From Hondaea fermentalgiana (Eukaryota; Sar; Bigyra; Thraustochytrida; Thraustochytriidae): DNA of 64,000 nucleotides. Shown piece after piece: positions 18,758 through 29,100 of the stretch (its first letter is position 1; each line of letters begins with the position of its first letter). The position numbers were made by a program, and so were the translations under genes. The notes under the pieces were generated by a model. It ran no database searches, was not told the DNA's origin, and saw only the letters and a program-made list of their open reading frames with translations. The DNA is taken from positions 1 to 64,000 of the forward strand of contig NPFB01000059.1 of assembly GCA_014084085.1 (NCBI GenBank), read 5' to 3'.

Positions 18758-20488
18758 ATGGCCGTCGAGACGCCCGAGGCGGCCTCGCCGCGTGTCACCT
18801 CCGCGGTCCAGAACAAGAAGATCGTCTCCAAGGTGGAGGAGGCCCTCGCCAAGCGACCGCTCGTGCGCGAGAAGTTGCTCGCGCGAGAGCAGGCGCGCGC
18901 ACGAGCAGTATCAACCTCAGTGTCCTCGGGGTCCACCGCGGCATCCTCTTCGACACCAAGCGACAACGACGACGACGATGTGGCAGCGGCAGCGGCAGCG
19001 GCCTTTACGCCAAGCGTCGCACCAACCCAGGAAGAGCGCCACGATCTGCAAAACGAGAGACGACCCGTCCTTGCGCAGTTGTGCGTGAGTGAGCTGGCCG
19101 TCCGAGGTCTCACGCTCACAGCGCATCACGAGGCATACCTTGCCATCTCGCTTGAGAACGCATGCAAAACCACGCAACGCTTTCCAGAACTCAACGCCAA
19201 CGATGACGGCGACGCCTTCCGCTACGGCGACGAGGCCATGGAACTTGACGTCACAGATGTCGAGGCAGACCTCGTTATTGCTCTCTTTAGCAAACCAACT
19301 CCGGATCCTGGCCTGCCGGACACCTGCATCGGCAAAGTGGTCGTCTCGCTGTCGCGACTTTACGCAGATTCTTCCTTTCGCAAGCTTCTCAGTCAGCGCG
19401 GAAACCACTACGAGCTGGACGCCTGGTTCGAGTTCTATCCCCTCGAGGCCTCGCAGACCCGTTTTGAGCTTGCCATTCCAGGCGTCTCCGGCCTCAAGCG
19501 CCCCCCCGCGAGTCTCGGCCAGCTCCACGTTCGGCTCGACCTCGATGTCCATCCTGGATACCCGCTCGTGCTCTGCGCGCTCCTGAATCCGCCGTTCCGT
19601 CCCCGAGACCAAATCGAAACGAGCGAGGGCAATAGCTGCCCCAAGCACATCAAGTTTGGCGAGCTACGCCTTCGCGCGCTCGTCGCCTCTGTCCAAGTAC
19701 TTCTCGAGACGCTTCAGAGTGTCCGCAATTGGGATCGCCCCAACGTCTCGGGTTTCGTGCTCGCGTGGCACATCCACGTCTGCCTCTTTGCGCCTTGCTG
19801 GCAAATCCCGATCCTCGTCGCACTCCTCTTCGTCGCGCTGACCATTGTCTTTCCGTACGCTGCGCCCGTCGAGCCCCCGCTCATCTTCGACGACCAGACG
19901 CCAACCTCGCGTACTGAAGATGCGCGCAAGGCCAAGGCTGAAGAGGAATCTCTTGCCGATCTCGAGGCCATGCTCAACACGGGGGCCTTCCATGCGGAGC
20001 GTCTCTTTAACGCTTTTAATTGGACCGACAAGCTCGTCAGCATTGCCGCGTGCATCGCCGTCGTTCACGCTGGCTTGGCCGCGAGTCTCCTTGCTTTTCT
20101 TCTTCGGACGATTTGCACGCACTGCCTTTCGCTGCACAAACTCGCATTCGTTGCCGGGGTTCTTTTTATGTGTCCGCAAATCACCTCGCGTCTTCATGCA
20201 AAGCTCGAGAGCTCGCCCAAGCCGCTCACCGCAGCACCTTCCAAGACGCCCGCCGCCCGTCGATACTTTTCCACGGCGCTCCAGCTCCTCGCCAACTTGC
20301 GTGCTCGAGTTCTCGACGCTCACGAGCTCGTCCATCGTCGTATTGCCGCTACTCAGGAACTGGCCTGTGTTGAGCCAAATGGCGAACCTCAGCCTCTCGT
20401 GCCGGACCTCATTGCTCCTCCCTTTCGCGTGCCTGATACTAGAACAGCAGGGCTACCTGTAGCGACACCTGTAGAAGAAAAAATGTAA
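18758..20488 (+). CDS. MCTP-like C2-domain membrane protein
   Basis: The product has 576 residues. The N-terminus is charged with an acidic, alanine-rich linker. Around residues 105-200 a beta-rich stretch resembles a C2 domain (LAISLENACKTTQRF...IGKVVVSLSRL), and a further C2-like strand set runs to about 290. Two hydrophobic hairpins follow. One is at about 337-370, preceded by RNWDRPNVSG. The other is at about 425-476, preceded by FNAFNWTDKLVS, which recalls the LLSWRDP motif before the last hairpin of multiple-C2-and-transmembrane proteins (PRT_C domain). Family members tether the ER to other membranes and bind lipids through C2 domains. The canonical aspartate cluster for calcium is not obvious. 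The start is the first ATG of the frame, 19 bases after the last visible purine-rich leader. Reticulon-like hairpin proteins are the main alternative. Confidence 0.6.
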   Translation: MAVETPEAASPRVTSAVQNKKIVSKVEEALAKRPLVREKLLAREQARARAVSTSVSSGSTAASSSTPSDNDDDDVAAAAAAAFTPSVAPTQEERHDLQNERRPVLAQLCVSELAVRGLTLTAHHEAYLAISLENACKTTQRFPELNANDDGDAFRYGDEAMELDVTDVEADLVIALFSKPTPDPGLPDTCIGKVVVSLSRLYADSSFRKLLSQRGNHYELDAWFEFYPLEASQTRFELAIPGVSGLKRPPASLGQLHVRLDLDVHPGYPLVLCALLNPPFRPRDQIETSEGNSCPKHIKFGELRLRALVASVQVLLETLQSVRNWDRPNVSGFVLAWHIHVCLFAPCWQIPILVALLFVALTIVFPYAAPVEPPLIFDDQTPTSRTEDARKAKAEEESLADLEAMLNTGAFHAERLFNAFNWTDKLVSIAACIAVVHAGLAASLLAFLLRTICTHCLSLHKLAFVAGVLFMCPQITSRLHAKLESSPKPLTAAPSKTPAARRYFSTALQLLANLRARVLDAHELVHRRIAATQELACVEPNGEPQPLVPDLIAPPFRVPDTRTAGLPVATPVEEKM

Positions 20489-20533
20489 GCTTATTTGATT
20501 GATGCCTCTTTATTGCCCTGCCAAAGTGACTTT

Positions 20534-20586
<53 letters not shown>

Positions 20587-20686
20587 NNNNNNNNNNNNNN
20601 NNNNNNNNNNNNNNNNNNNNNNNNNNNNNNNNNNNNNNNNNNNNNNNNNNNNNNNNNNNNNNNNNNNNNNNNNNNNNNNNNNNNNN

Positions 20687-20739
<53 letters not shown>

Positions 20740-21386
20740 CTCCGGAATGACTTGGGCGGTGCAGAGCGATGAATGAAAAGCCAAAGTCTACCTATCGCTT
20801 CCTTGACTGCTGCGCGCCTTTTCACGAAATGACGAAAGCATGCACTCTAGTCTTCCGTCGTGATCTAGACCAAGGCCTAGCTTGCCTCCTATCTCAATCT
20901 TCGACCTCCCATCGTTGACTGTGAGTGTGAGAGTGAATGAATGAATGAATCGATGGCTGGATCTTTCTTTCAAAGTCAGTCACGGATCGAAACGAATAAC
21001 CGTAATAACCGTTTTCGACGTTTCACCCACTCAAATCGTTGCACGCACGTGGTCAATACCCAACTACCGAGCTTGCTGCGCGCGCGCGCGGAAACGACGT
21101 ACGGCAAGGGGGCTTCGGCGCTTGAAGGAGGCCGCCGGGGCGGGCGGCGAGAGGGTCCGGGCGCGGTGGCGTAGCGACCACTCCGCTTCATACCGCGCGT
21201 CTCGGTACAGGTTGCTGGCAAGGGACAAAAGAAGCGGCATCCCTTTCGTCCGGGTTCTGGTCGCGTGCGCTGGTCACCTGCGCTCTCCCACTCGCCCCGC
21301 TTTATTCTTTTTTGCGCCTGCGCGGGAGCGCTTCTCTCGCCTCCAGCCAGACGTACACGCAGTCCCGCAATCCTCCCTTTTCCATC
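20489..21386. other. Intergenic region with a scaffold gap
   Basis: This is the 3' flank of the MCTP-like gene and 5' flank of the FHA kinase gene. It contains a TTGC array broken by 100 N, a short GAAT run at 20934-20949, and otherwise unique sequence without a credible gene. Frames that cross the gap encode only translated repeat. Confidence 0.6.
20534..20738. repeat. TTGC tetranucleotide array interrupted by a 100-N gap
   Basis: Perfect TTGC repeats run from 20534 to 20586 and again from 20687 to 20738. The 100 N between (20587-20686) is a conventional gap of unknown length, so the true array is longer than assembled. Confidence 0.95.
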
Positions 21387-21451
21387 ATGGCGCGCTCCAT
21401 GCTCATGATGGACGTTGACGAAGGTTCGCAAGAGCAGTTGCCCACCCAAGC

Positions 21452-21512
<61 letters not shown>

Positions 21513-23294
21513 CAACACGAACAACAAGAACAAGAGGACCACTTTGATCATGTTGGTGTAGGGATCACGGGCACTCAGCCGCTCAACGCCAGTCAAGAGG
21601 AGGATGACGAGCTCGAATCAGATGGCGTGTGGGGCCGTCTCGTGCACACGGAACGCAGCGCACTGTACCAAGCGCCGCCTCCACAGAGTAGGCGACCCGG
21701 ACAACCCAAAATGGAAATCGGAGCCGTCGACGTCAAGGGCGACACCTTCAAAATTGGCCGCGGCGAGTTCATGGATCTTCCCTTGAAAGACGTGTCTGTC
21801 AGCCTCGAGCATTGCATCCTCGAGCGCCAGGGCGGCACAGTCTTCATCTCAGACAATCAAAGCTCCAACGGTACCTATGTGCTGGGCAAAAGACTCAAGA
21901 GGCAGCAACGCAAGGAGTTGAAAAATGGCGACGTCTTCTCTCTTGTCCGCTCCAGACCCAGCTCAGCAGTTCGTGAGTGGTACGAATTCTGCTTTGAAAA
22001 AATTGGATCCAGTGCACAACACGAAGACGAAATGAATCGTCTGCGCTTCGCGCAAAGGGTCGCGCAAGGAGACGGCCCACGCGGTGCCGTGCCCGATGCA
22101 CTCATGGTCTCTTCGTCCGGAGACAGTGGGATGGCTGCTGCCATGCAGTGCGAAGAGTTTGTTGAAAACTACACATTGATCAACAAGCTTGGCGAGGGTG
22201 GCCACGCCAGTGTCTACCGCGTCCAGGGAAAGCGAACGGGGAAGTCATACGCGCTCAAGGTCATTGACAAGCGTCAATTCGGTCATGGAAGCGGTTCGCT
22301 CAAGGACCTCACCAACGAGGCCTTGATCATGCGCAACCTCAAGCACCCAGGCATCATCGAGCTAAAGAACATTTTTTCAACCGATCGTGCTCTTTTTCTC
22401 ATCATGGAGCTCGTGCACGGTGGCGAACTCTTTGACCGTATTGTCAACATGGGTAAATACCCCGAAAATCGCGCGCGCGGCCTGGTGCGCAATATCCTTC
22501 AAGCAGTTGCCTATCTGCACGATCTCGACATTGTACACCGCGATCTCAAGCCAGAGAACATTCTCATGACCTCGCCGCACTCGGATATCGACATCAAGCT
22601 GGCTGACTTTGGCCTCGCGAAGGAGGAGAAAAAGGGCCGGCGAACGCTTTGCGGTACGGTCGGCTATGCGGCCCCAGAAGTATTGCGTCGCCAGCAATCA
22701 GAGCTCGGCCTCGGGACTTACGGCAAAGAGGCCGACATGTGGTCTTTAGGTGTCACCGTGTACATCATCCTTGCAGGCACGCCGCCATTCCCAGAGGGAT
22801 CGACATCCCACGACGAGCAGTTTAGAGCACTGCGGCGAGCGGCCGAGTTCCGCGCCATGTCTCCCATTCTTCAGGACTTTATCCTTGGCATGCTCGAGGT
22901 TGACGGCAAGAAGCGTCTTACCGTACACCAGGCGCTTCGCCACCCCTGGCTCAAGCAGGAAGCGGACCCTCCCATGGCACCACCCATGGCCCCGCCCGAG
23001 ACCCGGCGGCTAGCATCTTCCTCTGTAGCGCCCGTTTCCTCGTCTGCTTCACAAGTCCCAACGGGCTCGCAGGAACCGTGCGCTACTTCAGACACCCACG
23101 GACGAGGTGTTCAAGGGCCGATTGAATCGCACCCTTATCCGCCCCCGCATCCCTTCCACGACCGAAGCAACCGCCCCAATTCTGGTGATAGCACGGATGC
23201 CGCGCACGCCAAACGCAAGGTTGACGTGGCAGCGCCGTATGGCCGACCGGCGGTCAAGCTCGTCAAGATTCGCAGCGACGACTCTCTCTTGTGA
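21387..23294 (+). CDS. Chk2/Rad53-type FHA-domain checkpoint kinase
   Basis: The 635-residue product has the order of a Chk2/Rad53 effector kinase. The first 75 residues hold four SQ/TQ sites (GSQE, PTQA, GTQP, ASQE), the class of site phosphorylated by ATM/ATR, around a long glutamine tract. The FHA domain lies at about 119-188, with GRG, SVSLEH and SSNGTYV phosphopeptide-binding signatures. The kinase spans about 262-522: LGEGGHASVY glycine loop, ALKVID lysine, HRDLKPEN (384), DFGLAK (407), GTVGYAAPE. Every catalytic residue is present. A proline/serine-rich tail ends in basic sequence. The frame extends upstream only without ATG, and the chosen ATG at 21387 sits in a ccatcATGG context. The expected role is nuclear DNA-damage checkpoint signalling. 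A CaMK-family kinase with a captured FHA domain is the alternative, but the SQ/TQ cluster favours Chk2. Confidence 0.88.
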
Positions 23295-24324
23295 TTTATA
23301 GTCCAACTCTACTTTAACCTTTATCTCTCGGTTTTTGGCGTCATTGAACACGCCCTGCGGCGCCCTGGCGAGTTTTCTTTCGTTCAGTCTGTCCGAATGG
23401 ATTGCTCGGCGGAATCGTTTTCCCGACGCGGCGGTAGGTCGGGTCAGTGAGACCGAACGAAAACTCTAGCAAACATGCAAGGCATCACATTTTCAACCCA
23501 ACACCGAGTAAATGAAAATGACGAGACTAGTGAGACCTGAGGCATTCATCAGTAGGGTCATGACCGAAACCTCAAGCGGGCGAAGGAACTTTAGCAAACA
23601 AATCAAAATACTTCAGATCACCTTCGAATCTTGCCGCTTGGCCAAATGGATCCCATGATGCCCCTCGCATCTCAGAGCAATTTTGCAAGGAAGTTCACCC
23701 AGTGGAAGTATTTTATAATTCTTTTGCAAAGTTGGCCATTGCGCAGGCGAATTTAAATATGACCTAACGACCACGTGGGCAAGGCAAGACGCGGCGAGTC
23801 TAAGAATAAACCATCTAAGCGCAACGCAATTTCGAATTTTGCTACTCGAAACTCGGCTAAGCCTGCCTTAGTCATGCGCGGTCTATTCAGGTCAAATAGA
23901 CCACTTCTCTACGGCCATCCCCAAATCTCGATCAAAGCTGGTTCTCAAGACGCCAAGCTTTGAAACTAACTTGTTTTATTCAAACACACAGCAATAGGCC
24001 TAGAAGGGCGGAAAATCTTGAATGAGCTTTTAAAATTGGAAGGCGTGTGGACTAATTTTTTTTTTAACGTGCTAGAATGAAAATGAAATTTCGTTCGGTT
24101 TTTGATTCGGTTTCATGTGGCTGGCCAGGGGTAGGCCTAGACCTCCATTCTTTTTCGTTTATCTTTTTTTTTCTTTTTTCTATCTTTGTATTGTCAGCCC
24201 AACGAATCGACCTTGCTTGGTCAAGGCACACTTCTTTTCATTCAACACATTTGTTTTGCAGCTGTTTGCTCTGCACACGACGGCTCTATTCTAGACCCTA
24301 GGAAATGCATCAACAAAATTGACA
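23295..24324. other. Convergent 3' spacer, no gene seen
   Basis: This 1-kb, AT-richer spacer separates the stops of the FHA kinase gene and the TRAPPC13-like gene. It contains T-runs near 24057-24065 and 24166-24180 that can serve minus-strand polyadenylation. I see no gene, tRNA or repeat of note. Confidence 0.6.
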
Positions 24325-25983
24325 TCATGAAATAGAGACGAAGTGGGGCTCCTTGACCGGAATAATGGCCTCCGCAGCGGCGTCGTAGACCTTGACGAGC
24401 TGTGCAAGATCCGCAGTACCGGCCCGCAGCGCCATAAAACGCAGAGGGATCTCCACGGGCCGCGCTGCAACTTTGCCAATGTGCAGCGAGGCGTCGAGAG
24501 GAATCACAGTCATCCCTGTCATGTCCTCTGCCAACGGAAGAATAACACGCAGATCTACGTCGGCATGGGCACGATTTCGCACAACAAGCAAGAGCTGAAA
24601 GCTGTCGCCCGGACGCAAGTCCAAACATCCTTCATCTCGCTCGAGACGCAATGAGACGGGGTCAAAAACACCACTTGCAAAGTCCCATTCGACGCGGTGT
24701 CGGCCACGAACTTCAGCGAGAGAGACATCCGAGGTCCACGTAACTGTAGCAATGCTCGTATATCGACTCCCGATCCCCTCCGAATCTGCTTCTTGTGGCT
24801 CCACATAGGCGCGCGGACTAATGTCCTCAAAGTGCGAGAGCAAGAAGCATACTGTCTGCCGCTCACCTGGGCGCAGCTCAAGGGGCAGCACCCAGCGCCC
24901 GAGCCGAGTGACCTGCATGCTAATGGGTCTGCTTGTAAAGGTGTGAAGAGTCAGATCCTTGAGCACTACATGCACACGAGGATGCGTGTTTTCGCACGAC
25001 ACTTCAATGAAACATTTGCTATTCACCTGCTTGTAGCGCGACCGGATCGCCACGCAGCGCTCCTTGCGAACCGTGTGTTTCACCTCGAGAGTCTGCCGCT
25101 CAAGAGGTCGTACGAGGCCGTGCGACTCGAGCACGCGCTGAGCTCGTGGTAAAATTCCAACAAATTGCGCCGGATCAGCATGCTTTAATGTGGCAAGGGA
25201 CACACGTCCCGCTTCGCGGCTCAAACGTGCTTGAAAGCTCGTCGATGTGTGCCTGCAGTACAGCGCAAGCTGAAGCTCCGAGCCCTGAAACGTGCTACCG
25301 GCACTCCCGCCCGAGCTCGTCGTCGGCATATCGATCTGAAAGTAGTACACAGCATAGGTCCGTCGCAGCCTTTTCACGAGCGCCAGCTCTTCTTCCGGTC
25401 CAATTCCGCCCTCGGAGTCCTCTGTCGATACCGAGGCATTGGCCCCGATGCGGGACGGTTGGTTCGGACACAAGAGAACTGCACTCGGATGACAAGACTC
25501 ATCGCTTACGCTTAAAACAATGTCAAGGGACCGACACATCCGCTTCAGGTCCTCCGTATCCTCGATTGACTGCCCTGCTGACGCGTTTTCCCCGCCCTCC
25601 GCAGCTTCCACGATCACGTAAAACGTTGCGAGTTCTCCCGGAAAAGCAAAAGATCGCTCTGCGGCTGCTCCAGAATAGTCGTATGTTGACAAAGCCTCTT
25701 CTCGGTCGTCTTCACCTCCTCTTCCAAGGACTTGCTCTGTCTTTGCTTCAGTGCTGGCCTCTGTGTTCGCTCCGGCGTCTGCCTCTGCGTTGCCGCTCGC
25801 GCCCTCGTCGCGCGTCTCGCAGACCCTGTGTTGTCCGGAGCGCGTCGCAGCATCGTCGTCCTGGTCGGGCCGTCGCTTGCTCTCGTTCAGGCTCGCGAGG
25901 CCAAGCAGCGTGTTCACTGCTACTGCCTGCGTACGATCAGCCGCCAGCGCCACGCGCACCTGCGCGTGCCGCGCGAGCTCCAT
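24325..25983 (-). CDS. TRAPPC13-like (DUF974) trafficking protein
   Basis: The 552-residue product is beta rich, without membrane segments. Several stretches follow the pattern of the TRAPPC13/DUF974 family of immunoglobulin-like TRAPP subunits. These are a cysteine-asparagine strand followed by LPLELRPGERQTVCFLL (family: LQP...RQYLFCL), then TVTWTSD, later DSFQLLLVVRNRAHADVDL (family: PF.V...V.N......L.L), and a final IPLRFMALRAGTADLAQLVK (family: ...L..G.Q.I.GL.). TRAPP complexes act in ER-Golgi and Golgi vesicle traffic and Rab activation. At 552 residues it is longer than the roughly 420-residue animal protein because of low-complexity inserts (about 45-90). The start is an ATG with G at -3. 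The gene lies 172 bp downstream of the ERCC6L2-like gene on the same strand. TRAPPC10/11-type Ig domains are the alternative. Confidence 0.55.
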   Translation of the reverse strand: MELARHAQVRVALAADRTQAVAVNTLLGLASLNESKRRPDQDDDAATRSGQHRVCETRDEGASGNAEADAGANTEASTEAKTEQVLGRGGEDDREEALSTYDYSGAAAERSFAFPGELATFYVIVEAAEGGENASAGQSIEDTEDLKRMCRSLDIVLSVSDESCHPSAVLLCPNQPSRIGANASVSTEDSEGGIGPEEELALVKRLRRTYAVYYFQIDMPTTSSGGSAGSTFQGSELQLALYCRHTSTSFQARLSREAGRVSLATLKHADPAQFVGILPRAQRVLESHGLVRPLERQTLEVKHTVRKERCVAIRSRYKQVNSKCFIEVSCENTHPRVHVVLKDLTLHTFTSRPISMQVTRLGRWVLPLELRPGERQTVCFLLSHFEDISPRAYVEPQEADSEGIGSRYTSIATVTWTSDVSLAEVRGRHRVEWDFASGVFDPVSLRLERDEGCLDLRPGDSFQLLLVVRNRAHADVDLRVILPLAEDMTGMTVIPLDASLHIGKVAARPVEIPLRFMALRAGTADLAQLVKVYDAAAEAIIPVKEPHFVSIS

Positions 25984-26155
25984 CGGCTTGCAATGTTTTC
26001 AGGATTTGGGCATTGAAGGAGGGAGGAAAAAAGATCAAAAGTCTCGTCGACACAAGTCAAGCTTGACGCATCATGCGAGTCGTCCAGCTGCAGCCACACT
26101 GCAACCGGGAGAAACCCGTCAAAACATTTACAATACAAACTGTAAAGTGCTAATA

Positions 26156-29100
26156 CTAGTCGTTCCGCTTTGCAGCATCTCGTGCCAGCGGATCAAGATA
26201 CTGCTCAGCATACTCGCGCTCCTCGCGCGAGTCGCCAACCATCGTATCCCAGTTGACGCGCACGCCCGAAATATCGCCCAATTCATCGTCTTCGTCCTCT
26301 GCGGCTGCAGCTGCTGCTGCTGCAGAAGCGCTATGCTGGCGTGTGCGAGGACCTTCGCTGCGCAACGTCTCCCCGGCGCCAGAACGTGGCACGTACGCCG
26401 AGTTCTCATCATCTTCTCCTTCAACGTCTATTTCTTTGCCTTCGTTCTCTTTGCGCCGTGAGACAGACGAAACGTCGGCGTCGGGTTCAATGTCGAACAT
26501 GACAAATTTGTCTTTGGCCCGCACATCCTCCCGATCCAGATGTTGCTTGAGTTTCCCCTGCAAGGAGTCCATTTGACGCCCTGCCTTGACATACTTGCGC
26601 CGCTCCGACACGTAGCGCTCACTGATACTTACCGTGAAACTGCGCCGACTGTAGCGGAGAAGTTCCAGCATGCCACGAAACTCGTTATCTTTGAAAAGAC
26701 GCTTCTCAAAAGAGCCTTCCAGCATCGTGCTCGACAGCTGCCGCTTGTCCACCTGCCGCAAGTACTTGGCTTCCTCGACAGTACCCTGAGAAATGAGACG
26801 ATATACGCGTACGAAGTGACGCTGGCCCAAACGATGCGCGCGGTCCTGAGCCTGTAAATCTGGTGTTGGGCTCCAGTCAGGGTCAAAAATCACAACTTTC
26901 GACGCGCCCGTCAAATTTAGCCCCTCACCGCCAGCGCGTGTGCTCATGAGAAAGACAAACTGATTCGGGTCCGAGTTGAACCTTTTGCACATGTCCTGAC
27001 GCTGACTCTGACCCGTGCCTCCGTCGAGGCGAAGAAACGGGTACGAGAGCGACTCCAGGTACTTTTCCAGCACGTTTAAAAGCACAAGCGAATTACTAAA
27101 GATGAGCACCTTGATGCCACCTTTGTCCCGCCAGCGCTGCAAAAGCTGCCTCAAAACCTGCATTTTCCCGCACTGCGCCTCGTCAATCAAATGCTCAAAA
27201 CGGACAGAACGGTAATAGTCTTCAGTTGGAACCTTGGAAGCTTTCGACCCGGGATGTAAATCCGGCCCTGCATTAGAACCTAGCGTCGCCATTCGACGCG
27301 CGTACGGACCCAACAGAAATTGGGACTTGCGCAATTGGCGGTGTTTCTCCAAGGCGTCTTCTTCGCCTGGGTCTGCACGAATCAAGTCGAGATGGTTTGC
27401 AATTTGAGCCAAAATAATGATCGCCGGCATTTGCGTGCATTTCGGGCACACTGCGCACTCCCGGAACCTGTGCAGCACTCTGCCAACAGAGTCGCGCTCG
27501 TCTCCAGACTCGTCATCGCTGCTATCGTGCTTGGGCAAGAGATATTCCTTGAGCTGCTTCATGTCCCTTGTTTGCTTTGCAAACTTGCCATCGCTTTCCG
27601 CGTCATTATCAAGGTCGTCCTCAACGTCAACGTCAGCGTCAGCGTCAGCGTCAGCGTTGCTTAATCCATCGAGAATTGGACCTTCCTCGGGGAGACGGTC
27701 GCTGACATCAAGCGCCCCCGAAGACGACCCAAGGAAAGATCGGCCGCCCAAACGATTTTGGGGTCTTCGTCGGCGACGACGACGCACGCGATGCTGCATA
27801 CGCCAAAGCGTGGCGTCCACATCGACACCCGTATCCGTGGCATCATCATGTACCATGTCAGGTTCGTTAGCGGGAATCGAAAGTGCGCGATCGACGTCGG
27901 GTATCTCCCGATCAACGAAGCGAGACTTGTCAACAGCATTGACAAGTTTCGTAAAGTCCTTGGAGTTGAGAGCGCGCAAATACACCCGTTCCTGAACGCG
28001 GGTCAGAGGACAGAGCACCATGGTATCCTTTTTGCCCGTAAGGCGGTCTGCGATGACCTCCTTGCCCCGTCGCAAGATGAGCCGATCAAGCGTCAACTTG
28101 AGCTTGCTGCGAACTGCGTGCGCTGCGCGCAACTCGCCCTGCGTTGCAGACTGCAGCCGGCCACGGTTGAGCGGGCGAGCGACCTCGAGATCAAAACTAG
28201 ACTTGGGCCCCAGCTCACAGGGCGCCAGCACATGCATAATGGCCCATAGTTCTTTTACCTCGTTGCTCACAGGCGTTCCTGTCGCGCCAATTTTGCATCG
28301 AGCTCGAAGTCGTCGCGCACTGATGGCATTCTGCGTACTCGGATTTTTTAGACGATGGCACTCGTCAAAGACGACCACGCGCCACTGCGTGCTCGCAAAA
28401 ACGGAGTTGTTCATGGTCAGCTCGCGCATTCGCTCGTACCCGACAAGAACAACTTCCACTTTGCCCGAGTTCGCCCCTTCGAGGACGTGCTCAACGTCCT
28501 CCCGTGTCGACGCCGTTGTCACAGACTCGGCGGCAAAATAGCCCCAGCGCTTCAGCTCGGCTGCCCAATTGTCAAGCACCGAAACGGGCGCAACTAAAAG
28601 AACCGGACCCCCGGCCGACATAAACGCCGATGCTGCTTCCCTGTCACGAAGACGCTTTCGCAGCAGGTTGAGGTCTTCGCTTCGTCCCGTTTTGCCAAAT
28701 ATGGTCAAAAGAAAGCAAATCACCTGCACAGTTTTACCCAGTCCCATCACATCTGCCAAAATTCCGCCTCGCTCCGGAAACCCCGGCGAGATCGCTCCCG
28801 TAAAAATGTCAAACAAAAACCTCACGCCTTCCCGCTGATAGGGCATCAGATAACGATTTGCGGACGCAGGAACAAATGCACGCGGCTTGAGCGCCCGGAC
28901 ACCGTTCAAAGCCTCCTCGTGAACAACTGTTCCGGCCACACGGGCAAACTGACCAGCGCCAGTCTCGAGATCAGTCCTCAGCTTGGCGTTGTCCCGAATC
29001 GCTCGCAGAGAGAGCTCCCAAAGACGAGGCACTGAAGCTGCACCACCTTGGCCACGTACCTTGGCATGCAATTGCCACTGCTTATCAATGATCTTGCGAA

